A stretch of 64,000 nucleotides of DNA from Mycteria americana (Eukaryota > Chordata > Aves > Ciconiiformes > Ciconiidae): positions 77,791,635 to 77,855,634 of the forward strand of contig NC_134365.1 of NCBI RefSeq assembly GCF_035582795.1, in the 5' to 3' direction. Of the stretch, positions 1 through 12,322 are shown piece after piece (the first letter of the stretch is position 1; every line of letters starts with the position of its first letter). A program made the position numbers and the translations under genes. The notes beneath the pieces are model-generated. The model made no database searches and was not told the origin of the DNA. It saw nothing but the letters and a program-made list of their open reading frames with translations.

Positions 1-386
1 TCTGGCTGTGTCGGAGAAGATGGCTGAATTCCTTCCAGTGTAAAAGACGTCAGCCTGTAGGTTGCATTAGTCAGTGTCAGCCACTAGCTCAGCCCAAAGC
101 AACCTTGACCAGGGGGCTTATTCTGCAAATCATCATCCCACTTTAGTGTGAGGGCTGGAAATTTGTTCCAACCTGTTGGCCCTTTTCGTGGTGCACTGCA
201 GCTATCTGTACTATTCCAGTATGCAGCCGAGTGTCTTTACTCAAGCTATATAGTCCAGTGTGATCAGTAGTGCTTAGCTGTAGGTGTGTAACTCTCATCT
301 GATTTGTTATTTTCTTGTCTGATTTGTTTTTTCATCACAAAGTAGGTGACTGTTATACGCCTTCTCAAATGTTCTCTCTCTTCTTT

Positions 387-426
387 GTGTGTGTGTATGT
401 GCGCGCGCACGCGTGCACGCGTGCAC
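387..426. repeat. alternating purine-pyrimidine tract (TG)n/(CG)n, Z-DNA-prone
   Basis: A run of TGTG passes into GCGCGCGCAC and GCGTGCACGC. It includes a 12-base palindrome (399-410) and a 14-base palindrome (413-426). Such tracts favour left-handed DNA and cruciforms. Confidence 0.85.
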
Positions 427-3400
427 TTCAGATAGAAAGACTGGTAACTTCGATGTGTAATTGGGGTAGTTTCAAAGATCATGCAAAGGGCAAAATGAGG
501 CAGAGTTATTTTTGTTCCACACAGACTCCAGGCCACCCATACCCTAGGTCTCTGTTTCAGTGCCTTCCTCCTCCATCTTTTCAAGAACAGCTGTAATAGT
601 CTTTCATTCCTCACTGAACTCAGTTTCCATCAGTAAAATAATGTAGCAAAGATTTATAGATTCATTTCATGAGAGGGACACGCTTTCATTTTGCCAGTGA
701 TGAATCATCTAATGTTTACTTTCCCAGACCTTGTACAAATCTTTACAGTCATTGAGGTGAACATCAATTAAAATGAAACTGTATTAAAATAAAATATTGA
801 CTTCATTTAACATAATATACCTCCCAAGTAGGGAGTGTGGCTTCCAGATAGAGCAGGAGCAGCAGTGCAAGATGTTATGTTGCAGGCTTCATTCCCTTTA
901 AAATTCACAGAAAATAATAAATTCTACCTCAAAGTGGCCACTTTGATTCTTAGTTCTTACGCCCCCTTTCAAATCTGCAAAAAAACCTATTCAGTACCTT
1001 GCACATGACTATAATATATAGGGACTCAAAAATTTGTGTTACTGGACAAAACCATACTAGAAGTTTTTCTAAGTAAAATAGCTGATCCTCCTATGTTCTC
1101 TTCTTTCTGGACCTTCACTTGGTCAAAAGATAAAATACAAATAACTAAAGTGCAGTTGCTTCTGTACTGTTTTCTAAAGCAGTAAAATACCACTCTAAAA
1201 TCCTTGCAAACCTCAGATTAAGTAGATTTTTGAGCCGGTGGCTTGTTTTCATGCCTAGCTCTGTCAGTGCTACAGTTTTGTATGGATGGATGTGGAAATG
1301 CTGGATGTGGACATATTACAGAGTGCTGGGTTTTGATTGCTCAGAAATATGTTTTAAAAATTGTAGATGTTCCCTTTGCAGCTTTGGAACTGTTTGGAGC
1401 TTTTTTAATTTAGTAACTTTGAGGCAGGCAATATAAGTGAGTAATTTAGGTAGACTGACGTGGTTCTTGAAGAAAATGAAAATCATGAGTAGGAATAATA
1501 GACTCCACTCATTATTTAGAATTGAGGCATCTCAAGTTTCAGAAATTTTGGGGAGAAGGTTGGCATCTAAGCCTACCTGATGTGGCTGCATTACTATGGT
1601 TAGAATGCTGAAGATGTTTCATTTCAGGCATTCAGTAAAAGGTAGGTAAGATGTGACAGATGTGTAAGAAATAGCAATGTGTTTAGAAGAGAGAAAGCAA
1701 AATTCATCATCCTGTTAAAATATATTAATTAACAGTCTGAGGCACATAGATGCAGGTTTAATTGTATTTTAATAGAATGCTGGAGTGATATTTTTATTTC
1801 CTCTTCCATACTTAACCAGAAACCATTTTCCATTTTGGAAAGTGCTGCTTCTAAAAACTCTTGAAACCACAATACGCTGTAGTTTAGTTTGCAGCATATG
1901 GAAGAGCATAAGAATGGTTTTTCCTGCAAAATGATTTTGATCTATTAAATTCAGCTGTTCAGGGAAGGTGGTGGGGAGAAATGTAAGATATATTGAACTC
2001 CTGAAGTGTGAAAGGTTTTCCAGTGGCAGAAAGTGAGACTGAACAGTGCATTCTGGCTGTTTTAACATCAGAAACAGATCACTGGATCGTTTTTCTCCTC
2101 ATTTTTTCTTTTTTTTTACTAATGGCACTTTGCTAAAATTGGTGCATTTCATGTGATAAACATGTTTTGGAAAGCATTGTTTTTTACTTGACTTGGAAAC
2201 ACAGGAAATGTGAGTCTTATTCAGTAGACACTAGGTATACAGGTGTTATTGCTCATGTGAGCAATCATACTGAATTCAGGAGAGGTCTTTGTAATGAACA
2301 CTGCAGTACAAATTAAGTGACTGAAATGAATTAACAAGAATCATTAACATTGCTGAAAAAAAATGTGTATGGAACAAAATAAAAATTTCTCAGACTCTAA
2401 GTGAATTTTCTATAGCATGTTAAAGGAACGTAGTTGTTATTAACTAATTAAACTCAGCAATAGGTATGTGAGCGAATGAAAATGTAAACTGCACTACACC
2501 TGTTGTAGCCCATAAATACCATCGAAGTCAGACCAATGTGATAAGTTCTAGTTATTATGTGCTCCTGAGAAATTTTATTTTTCCATTTCCCAAGAGATTT
2601 TTTTAAAGTCACAGCAGTTAAGAATATCCCTTTGTTCTTTCCTTGTTAATGAACATTCCAGAAAATGTTTTCTCTCAAATAAAATTTCTTCCCAACATTG
2701 CCCAGGGCTGAGGAGTCTGGAACAGTTCAATCCTAGAATAGTCACAGTAGAGGAAAACCTGTAAGTCAAACACCTTTGCATGCTGCTTACTTGTACGTGT
2801 TTGCATATTATGGATATGGATCAATTCTCTAACACGTTTCACGGTGACCTCTTGCAGAGTGGGCTTAATCAGTTACTGAAGCCAAAGATACCTTGCATCC
2901 ACTTTGCAGTTGTGTTCCTTCACTGTGTCTGTACAAGCGTGCAGGACGTTACACTGCCTATGTGTGCATGCATGCTGAATATAGTCCAGAAGTTATGTTG
3001 ATTTCACAAAACATTTTTGGGCAAGTCCTGTTTCTTGTGGTGTCTGAACACATTGTGTGGCTTTATATTTCTGTATGTGAGTGGGGATTTGCATTTGCTT
3101 GTTTTGTTGCAAATGTTTCTAGCTTTAGTTAAATTTGAGAGCAGTCGAAAAATATATTGCTTTAGTTTAATTAGTTTGGTAGAAAAAAAGTCCTTTCTTG
3201 GGCAGTAATTATTAGTTGTATATTATTAAAAGGAAGTAGTTCACATTCAGTTACTTAGCAGAAATAATTGAATCTTCTGATCCAGTAAACTAGCTCACTT
3301 TGGATTCAGCTGGTTTTTAATTTAAGACCTATAGAAGAGGAGACCTGTAATCTCACTACAGGGAATTGGCTTCACTTTCCTGCAGTTCATAAACCACAAG

Positions 3401-3708
3401 AGTGAAATTGCAATCCCCCTCAGCAGTTTTCTCTTTATTTTTCACATTTGCTTGAAAGTTTAATTTTATGAGACAGAGCTGATTTTAAAGTTTAAAGTGC
3501 TTTTTTTGTTGTTTTGGTGCTTTTTTCCCCATTTTTTCTTGAACAAAAGGACTACCAGCTCTATCTGTAGTCTGCGCTGTAGTCTCAGACAGCAGCAATT
3601 TCAGGATGTTTCAAAGATGTAAACACAGTTGGGTACTGCGATGAGCCCTTTGGCAATATTCCAAGAGAAACACAAATAGCTAACTAGTTTGGAGCGGATC
3701 TACATGGA

Positions 3709-3782
3709 GCTGATTCTCAGCTGGAGTAAATTGGCAGAGCTCCACCGGCTTTTGAGCCATTTACACCTGGTGAGAATCAGCC
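3709..3782. repeat. palindromic (MITE-like) repeat relic
   Basis: The left arm begins GCTGATTCTCAGCTGGAGTA (3709-3728) and the right arm ends in its approximate reverse complement, CACCTGGTGAGAATCAGC (about 3764-3781). The arms are joined by a short centre containing AGAGCTCCACC. The pattern of 'ctcagctggtgtaaat' arms around 'gctcca' is shared by foldback elements I recall from reptile and bird genomes. The family name is not certain. Confidence 0.55.
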
Positions 3783-4590
3783 TTCGTACTTCATGGTAGC
3801 TTGTATATATGCATTTTCCCTAGGTTTTCACACAGTAGATGCGTTACTACATCCAGAAGTAGATGATGACTTTACATTGTGCTCTACGTGAAGAACTGTA
3901 AACAGAGCCACCATCACAGGAACTAATTGTAACACAGTTATCTGAGTTCTTTCTCTTTTCCCTGACCAGATTTTAAGGGGAAGAGTAATTTACCACTTGT
4001 TGTGAAGCTGTTTAACATCAGAACGCTTCCTTTGGATTTGTTGTTCATAAATTAATTTTGTTTAATAAATTAGGATTGTTTAATATGAATTAATATGAGG
4101 ATTTTCTTCCCCAGTAAGAAATTAGAATAAATTGGAACCAATATTAAAAGAAGAGGGCTGCACCTGTGTGTGTCAAATGTTTCTGATTACATAATTTACA
4201 CCAGATAAGTATATGATTTTTTTAAGATTATCTCAGAATTCCTAGCTTGCTGAATGAGCATCCAGGTGTTAAAGCTGTACCTTTTTGGTATAGAAAGTTA
4301 TATTGCAGCAGTTAGTTTCCACCACTGTACTGTGGGGTGAATTTTGGACTACAGGAAAACATTAGTTTGGAATTTAGGGTTGCTTGGACATTGCTCTCTT
4401 CAGGTAGAAACATGGCATATGAAGTATCAGTATGTGCTTTTTTAAACAAGAAGTATGTTCATCTGTTGCTAAATTGAAAATGTTAAAAATAATACACTTT
4501 ATGCATATATGCACATGTGCTGTATTAATTTATTAGTTTTGGAAGCATTTTCATGCTTATTTAACTCAAAATGACTTTGAATTTTCTAAG

Positions 4591-4692
4591 GAAAAGAAGG
4601 TAAAAAAACAAAAAAAGAAGGAAAAAAAGAACAGACAGTTAGTCCATATGGCCTAATTACTCCTGGTATTTTGAGAAAAGAACGTAAACCTG
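4591..4692 (+). other. exon-like segment of unknown gene (possible cassette exon)
   Basis: The segment is bounded by TTTTCTAAG and a strong donor CTG|GTGAGT. It is 102 bp, open in one frame, and phase 1 at both ends, so it could be skipped without a frameshift. The predicted peptide is lysine-rich (KEGKKTKKEGKKEQ), followed by TVSPYGLITPGILRKERKP. Its phase does not fit the next MPPED1 exon, which needs two leading bases, so it is not a simple MPPED1 coding exon. The pyrimidine tract is weak. I do not recognise the protein, and it may be chance. Confidence 0.25.
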
Positions 4693-6717
4693 GTGAGTTA
4701 CTAAACTGAGAAGTGGCTACAGTGAGGGCCTTTTTTATCGATTCTCAATGCACCTATTACACGTCCTATATATTTTAGTCATGTTTCATCTAGGAGAGTC
4801 CCTCTAGGAGCTGCATCGTAAAAAAACCCACAAGTATAGCGTCTCCGTTTGAGGGGATATTCCATCTCCTCAGTTAGCAAACTTCTGCAAAGTTTTAGAG
4901 GACTACAGTCAACACTAACTAGCTGGATGTGTGGAAGAACAATTTTTCTTTAGCTGTCTGGTCATTTGATAGTGAAAAACTGGAAAGATGCCATGCCATG
5001 CATAGATGGGCCTCAAATTATTTTTCCTTACTGATTGTCCTATTCATGGCAAGTTTTGCATTTAAAATGAGATGATGACTGCACTGTGGACAGAGGAGCT
5101 TTTAACTCCTCCTCTCTTTTGACCCTTCTCTCTGTGACTATCAGCTATCAGTATCCGAAGTACAGTCTGCATAACCTGGCTGTACCTATATTTTTACATA
5201 TTGAAAATCAGAGAGACTGAGGGAACAGACTCTGAGACATCAGGAGCTCAACACCTTAGCCCTGCATTAAACCTGTAAGACCGTACTGAAAGTCTGTACA
5301 GTTCTACACCTGTACCCTCAGCACTGAATCTCTTGGCTAATTATTCCAAATTAGCTTTTAAGTTTGTTTGTTGGGTTTATTTTATTATTTTAAAAAAATA
5401 TCAGATGGGATATTATCATTTGGCTCCCAGCAGAATGAAATAAACTATTTGCATTTGGTGTTGGCACGTTTTAAATTCAGTCTTTCATTAATTTTTCTCC
5501 TTACCTGTTATCTTCTGTTTTCTTATTATGAAGATAAAGTAGATTTCATTTTATTTTTTCATTGTTTTAAAACAGATTAATGTTTAGAAATGATCAGTTC
5601 CTATTAGTCGCAGCTCATTCTTTCTTCTTTCCAGTCAGAGATGTATAAATCCTTTACTAAACAAAAGATGAATGATTTCATGTGTAACTCAAATGGCAAA
5701 AGAAATAATTACTGACAAAGGGCCATATTCAGATTTTTACACTCCTTTCCTTTTGTGAAAACAATAATTTGATTCAGAGTTTCAAGAATGACAACCTTGG
5801 GTGCAAAGCAAGTAAGGCAAAAAAACAAGAACACAGCAAACTTCCCCATGGAAGAAACGTTGTCTGTTGTGGCCAGCAGACTGATAGAGGATCTGAGTTC
5901 AATTTGCTGCTCACTACAGCCTCCCGAAGTAAAGCTGTGCAAGCCATCTAGAGACTTAGCACCTACATTCCCCTCCCTTCTGCTTTCTCCTTTCCACCTG
6001 CTGAGCTGTACGTCGTGGCCATGTGTTGCAGGGAATAATCTTATATGAGATTAACCATCATTTGCATTTATTAGTTTTAAGTATAACGCCTTAGCTTTCA
6101 TTAAAAAAGCCCTGGTTCCAATATTATGAATGAGTGAATCTTAAGTTTCTTTTTTGCGTAATTTAATTCTTTTTGTACACTATTTTCATACCTCTTCTCT
6201 AAAGTCATACCGCCCTTGTCTCTCTCACATGGAAGTTAGTCATAATATAAGTCTCCTCATACTCCTCAAAACTTCTGAAACCTGCTTTTCTTTAAATCTC
6301 AGTTATGCTGTTAAAATGCTCAGATGCCAAGATGTTGAACGGTATCTCAAAGCCGACAAACAAACAGTGTCTTGCCAGTCCTTGGCACTAATGGCCTAAT
6401 AGCTAGTTTCCTGCCTGCTTTGGATGGTCCTCTTGAATGAAAGGAGGAAAAGACAGAAGGATGAGTGTTATTTCACAACTACTTTAGTTTTAGAAACAAC
6501 CAATACGCCACAAAATAAAAAGGTGAATTTTTATGAATCCTTACTTGGAGAGAAAATTGAGTAAAAAGCAGTAGAAGTACTCAGTGAACTGGGTAGCTAC
6601 TTACTGAGGAAAGGCTAAAAAGGCAATTACAGAGATGGGGTAAATTCAACTAACACAGTGATGGGGAACGTAAAAATGTGAACACCTGAAGGATGTGAAC
6701 GCCAGGCGGACAAGAAA

Positions 6718-6746
6718 GGTATACAGTGTATATAGTACTGTATACC
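6718..6746. repeat. perfect 10 bp inverted repeat, 9-base loop
   Basis: GGTATACAGT (6718-6727) is followed by nine bases and its exact reverse complement ACTGTATACC (6737-6746). The loop is also TA-rich. It lies in a presumed intron. Confidence 0.7.
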
Positions 6747-9700
6747 CATGTTCACAGGTCTGTAGCTAGTTATAATAGTAAGATTAAATCACAACCAGGA
6801 AAAATTACGCTCACATGTCCAACAATGAAATTTCTTGGGCTGGGAATCAGGATGTGTTGGAGTTTCGCCTGTGATTGCCACTGCTGAAGCTAACTGCTTT
6901 TCGGTGCTCCGGGGCCCTTGACTGGTCACTGTTACCGGTATGACTTTCAGCATGCATAGTCCAGTCTTCTAAATATTTAATAAGTGCAGCTCTGCAATTA
7001 TCAGGAAGTGGAGTAGGAATGAGAAGAGTGATTTGGTCCACCCACTGAGCTTCTTTTACAGTCACCGGTCAATATCTGTTTATTTTCCAATAGGAGAAAA
7101 ATGGCAACTGTTGTGGAGGAAAGACTGGAGCAAGTTACATGTGTTTGTGAACCTTTGAAATTTATTTTGTAAGCAAAGAAATTCTAGTGAGAGAACTTGC
7201 CTTTCAGTTGAAAAAATGATTTCTGTAGGAAACTTTATCGAAATGAGGAGGTACAATGATCTGCGCATTGTGTTTTCGTTCGGTATTTTTTGCTACTGAA
7301 GTGTTTGCAAGATGCTGCCCACCAATCCCTTTGATACGCTAATGGCTATTCAGTCAGTTACCACCCATAGCTCTCCGCGGGTATTGGACTATGCAAGGGA
7401 GTTTTCCCTGGAAGTCAAAGAGAGTAATTGCGTGCCTACTGGTGGCAGGATTTGTCTTATTCAACTGGACGACCTAGATGCAGCTGATGCGGTAAATCTT
7501 GCAGTCCTGAAGTTCTTGTGGTAGCTGACACCCTGCAAGCACTATGGGCAATGCTGTGGTGGGAATACTTCTTTGACTGCTTGCTGGCTGCCTGCCATGT
7601 TCATCTGTAGCTGATGACCAAGTACTGTGGAGGGTCCCGTTGAGCTGGTAAGTGTACAGAGAGGAAGGAATCCATTGTTTAAGTTAAAACGTTTAAATTG
7701 AATCAAGGTGATGGAGAATCAGATTTCTCTCTCTCATTGCTTGTAATAGAAGAATCTATGCACATTGATAGTTTTCCCCAGTCAAATATCCTTTTTTGTG
7801 TCCCCTTTTGTACGTCTGCTGGGCAGATTGAGATGGGTACCAAGTGGTTTGAAAATTGAAAACCTTCAATTTTCACGTAAATTACAGGTCAAATCTGTGT
7901 AGTGCATCACCGCCCTTTCCAGTAAATCACATGTAAAACTAAGTTATGCCCTATTTAAATGACAAAAGAATTATTGGACTACATGGTAGCTCTTTCCAGT
8001 AGTAGCTGAATAAAAGAAGAAAAACTAATAAATAATTAAAGCGGTAATATGTTTGACCACTTTTTTTTTAGTATGACTTTTTTCTGTTATTATTGTAACA
8101 GAAATGCTCCTTTCAAAGACAACTAAAGCGCTAATGATAGCTAAGAAGGTCATTCCTAGGAGGTTAAACTGGTTTAATTAGAATTTATGAGAAGGTTACT
8201 ATAAGAGTGCAGAAAGATGTTAAGGGGTTAACCTATAAGAGATTACATTGTAGTCAGTGTTCTGTTAAAGTTTGAATTAATTTTTCCCATGGGTTTTTCA
8301 CATTCTAATTTTCAACTAAATGAGACATCTGTTTCAGAAAAGGAAAATTTGCTATGGTTGTCATAGCAACTATCATTCTGTAAGAAAATTATTCCAATGG
8401 TTACTTTAGAACAGAAAGATAGAAATTCAGTACATAAAGCAACATCCGATTGCTAGCACAAATTCTGATAATTCAGCCCTTTTTGTATGGTAGATTATTT
8501 GACCTGCAAAACTTGTTCATATGTTTTTAACATAAGGTTAATTGTGCTGTAAACAAATTCACTTCCAATATATTTTCCCCATAGAGTCTTATATGTAGAC
8601 AATCATTATTCTTATCGTTAATAATAATACCATTGAATTTTGGTAGTATGTGGAGAGACGCAAACTGTTTGCTTTAAGAAGATAAGACCTAAATCAAAGT
8701 ACATTTCTACACAGGAGCGCTTCACTTCAGAGGTGAAATACATTCATGGTGTATGTCTTTAATTGCCAAATACGTTTTTCTTGGGGGTTTTTTGAGAACA
8801 GCAGATTTTTCTCTTCTAGAACATACATGACACTATTTTCTTTGTAAAATGTAAAGTATTATTGAAAAGTAATTTATAAAAAAAATTTACACTTTTCCTG
8901 AGCAAGCACTAACTGGGGATCCAGAAATTTGCTGCTTGATATGAAGACTTCAACTTTGCTTTCAGGTTCCATCGTAAATGGAAATTTTAGACAAAGTTGT
9001 CTTTGCATGATATCCAGGTCACAGACTTGTTAGTGGGTATTAGAGAAGATTTTTTTCCCTACTCAGAAACTTTGATGCCTGTTTTGCAATAAATTTTCAG
9101 AAGGGACTTGGGGATTTATAAAATCCCTGTGTGCGTATAAAGATGGTTTTGCTTTGGGGGTGGGGGCACTGAAGTGTATGATTTGTCTTTCTTCTCTCAA
9201 ATGTAAAGCACACTAACATCCTCTGCTGAATCCTTTCTTGGACTTCAGATTTTTTTTGCCAGAAATATTCCAGACATTTCTTTCGATCTTGGGATTGTCA
9301 CAAAAGACAGCATAATGGCAAATCACACAAGTTGTAACATCTCCCCTTCACAAAAGAACAGCTCCAGCATGCATAACTTACCAGCCCTGCGCTCAGGCTG
9401 CTACGCGCTGCAGTCACCACAAAGAGAGGGAGGGACGGGGGAAAGTGCTTCTTGTCTTAATAAGCAGATCATGCCTATTCATAAGGGGAAACGGGCTTTT
9501 TAAAAAGTGGCCATGTGCAGGCTAGCCCTAGTAGAGGCGGGCAGAGGCTCTCACAGCTGCCTATGCCATTCGTGGGCATTCGGATTTCAGCAGGATTAAG
9601 CTGACTTCTGGCGGGACCTGTGACAGTCACGATTATTTCTCTTTATAAATGCTTCATTGTATCCTTAAAATAATGATTCCATAGGTTTTTGACCTTTTCT

Positions 9701-10495
9701 TCTTGGGCAAATATTGATCTTTCCCCTCGGTTTCTTTCTTGGGGCGCGGAATGGCCATGGCCCGTTCTGCTGTGTCTGGCACACCTGCAGGGTGCGGGAT
9801 GGCGCCTTGCCTCGCTTCCCACCGGGGACGTGGGGAGGGTCCTGTGCATGCCCAGCAGCACCGGGGCGAGCGACGGGTGGCAGCAGGGGCCTGTATTCAA
9901 CTGAATCTGTCAGTGGCTTTAAAAGCATGATTTACTATGCCTACGCTTCGTTTGCCTCCTGTTTGCCCTTGGAAATATTTTCTGTCGGTGAGATTTTGCT
10001 CCTGGAAAACTTGCTCTGGTCCTAAAGGCAATTTGCCAAACAGTTGAATATTTTCATCTTGGTGAGGAGAGATACTTGGCATGTAAGGTGTGGAACGCAG
10101 TCCCAAGGCAGGGACGGATGGATAGTTTAGAAAAAGCCTAACCTCTGTATATTTTTATGAAGCCTCCCACTTCTGTAAGATCCGAGCACCTCGCAGACTT
10201 CAGTTTATTTATTTTCAGGGCATTCCTGGGAGATAAAAATACTCCCGTTCTGTCAATGGTGAGCTGAACATAAAGACAGGCTGATCAAACTCCACAGACT
10301 GTGGTTTGGTTCTGCGTGACAGTGTTATACAGGAACGTCACTGGTAGCTTACCACAAAGTAAGCCAGTAACTAGACCATGAGTTACCACCCCAGCAGTAG
10401 GAAGGTGAGAAGTCATGTACCTGTGAGCCAGGTGCTGCTCTTCCTATGAAGAAAGGCTGCTAGGAGATGAACAGGTAACCAGAAAAGCGTGATTT

Positions 10496-10518
10496 CATAT
10501 CCCTGATATAGGGATATG
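10496..10518. repeat. perfect 9 bp inverted repeat
   Basis: CATATCCCT and AGGGATATG flank a 5-base spacer, GATAT. It is a small hairpin in intronic DNA with no known role. Confidence 0.6.
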
Positions 10519-12206
10519 TCTTTTTCTCAGCCAGCTGCCCTGGTCTGAGCAACCTGACTCAGAACAAGGTTTCTGCTTCATTGCTGCTGCTATTAGCATC
10601 TCGTCTTCACACACCTTCTTCACCTCCCTCGTCACAGCTTCTGGAGGCTGGGATGTATTTCTGGTCCCAGTGGCAGATGTACAAAGTTTCACCTTTTTTT
10701 TTTTTTCCCTGGGACACCTGTTTATCCAGACCTTGGTTATCCAGGGCGCTGTGTGATGAAGAGCTAGGAGATGAGCTCTTAGCCGTGGACACAGAAAGCC
10801 CTTCAGTCATCTTATCTAGAAGAGCTGAGGCTTTTTTTAATCTGTGGAAGAAAGGCAGGGAACATTCTGCAAAGCCCCCTTCTTCCTTTCCTTGTACCAA
10901 AATTTTCTTTTCTTCCCTCGGGTAAGCCACATCCCTTTACATTTTAGCAAGCTCTATTTTTTAAGTTGTTTTCAATAGACATGTGCTTCACAGCATTCCG
11001 AAAGGAAAAGTGGGAAATATATCATCGTGAAGATTGCAGACGTGCTAATTTTTGAAATGTTAGTCAAACATCAGTAATGGAAGAGGATGAATAATAGCTT
11101 TATGGGCATTTTCTTTTGTCTTTGCCATACATGATGTAAAGTGGAGTTCAGAGAATTTGTTTGAAAGAATTCTTTCTGTCTTTTGATGCGTGAGGGAGTG
11201 TAAAGCTTTCCTCAACAAAGTAACATCTCAAAGGGAACTCTGGTTGATGTGTATGTATTTATAAACACTAAGGCTGCAATTATCATAAACCTTATTAAAT
11301 CACAGCAGCCTATTTGTTGTTCTCTAAATATGGATATGGCCAGAACACGTCAGTCAAAAAATTACAAAAAAATTCCAACCTAAAACTAACCCCTCAATTT
11401 TATGACCTAAAATTAGAGCATAGTCAGCAAGACATAATTTACCACTGTGATATAATTGCTGTGAAATATAGTTTTTTAATCAGTGGGATAGCAAGATACG
11501 GATAAATTGTGTTCTGACTGGCAGTGTTATAGTTCCACTGCTCCATGACGAGCTGCTCCATAAATATGTTTTAAAAAATGTAAATGCCCGTCTGATAAGA
11601 AATGTTGAATATGGAAAGTCTTACTTAAAAGCAAGTCAACACAGCAGAGGACAGAAGAAAATTATGTGTAAGAAAAGAAGCAGTATTCTTGTTCTGATGG
11701 GATGCTTCCAATTAGGGAAACAAAACAGCACAGATGATGTCTCCAGCTTTGGAGTGGGATCTGTCGTTGTGCCAGGGTCTGTCCTTGCCCAGCTGGTCAT
11801 AGGCTAAGGGCCGAACGTAATGGGAGCCAATGTGAAACATATATCCACACCTAGGTATCTGAGACGGGTGTTCTTCTAGATGCTGTGGGAGTCCAGCATG
11901 CTAAGCCACACATGGAGATCTTGGTATCCAGGTCTTCTAAGTGTTACTTTTCACCTAGTTAGAGGAATACTGTGAATATTTTACTGTATGCTGCCTACTG
12001 AAAGTGGTAAGGACTGCACTGATTTGCCACACAAGTTAAATAACATTGGTTGTATGGAAAGAGGGTTGTACTGTGCACACAAAGAAGAAAATGAATGCTA
12101 TTTGTGTCTCCAAATTCCATGCTAGTAGAGAGTCAATCTCCGTATTTTAATTAGATAACCAGTACATGGAAGTAGCACTGAAGACATTCTCCTCCTCTCT
12201 TGGCAG

Positions 12207-12322
12207 GCAACCTTGGTTTTATGGCTGGGGCTTTAATCTTCCACGAGGCCAAGCACTATTAGAGAAATGGAACCTTATTCCAGATGGAATAGATATTCTT
12301 ATAACACATGGACCACCTCTCG
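12207..12322 (+). CDS. MPPED1: MPPED1 coding exon, metallophosphoesterase core with THGPP motif
   Basis: This exon is 116 bp. The acceptor is a pyrimidine-rich tract ending in TTGGCAG, and the donor is CG|GTAAGA. Translated in the frame set by the downstream exons, it starts QPWFYGWGFNLPRG and ends DILITHGPPLG. The ITHGPP histidine is a metal ligand in this family. The first base completes a Trp codon begun in the upstream exon, which is not in this window. The last base begins the Gly codon completed at 17043. Confidence 0.93.

Larger units (their letters stand above)
1..12206 (+). other. MPPED1: MPPED1 intron (partial), upstream of the first visible exon
   Basis: This stretch precedes the first recognisable MPPED1 exon on the + strand and is inferred to be intronic. 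I looked for the upstream metallophosphoesterase exons, which carry the GDxxH and GNHE metal-binding motifs, and did not find them, so they should lie left of the window. The DNA is AT-rich with stop codons in all frames. It holds a Z-DNA-like tract (387-426), a palindromic repeat relic (3709-3782), one exon-like segment (4591-4692) and several short hairpins, each listed separately. The open frame at 7312-7524 has no convincing splice sites or family resemblance. Confidence 0.75.

Noticed and set aside
7312-7524. 70-codon frame on + that looks fairly protein-like
   Set aside because: No splice sites fitting MPPED1 and no similarity to MPPED1 or any family I know.
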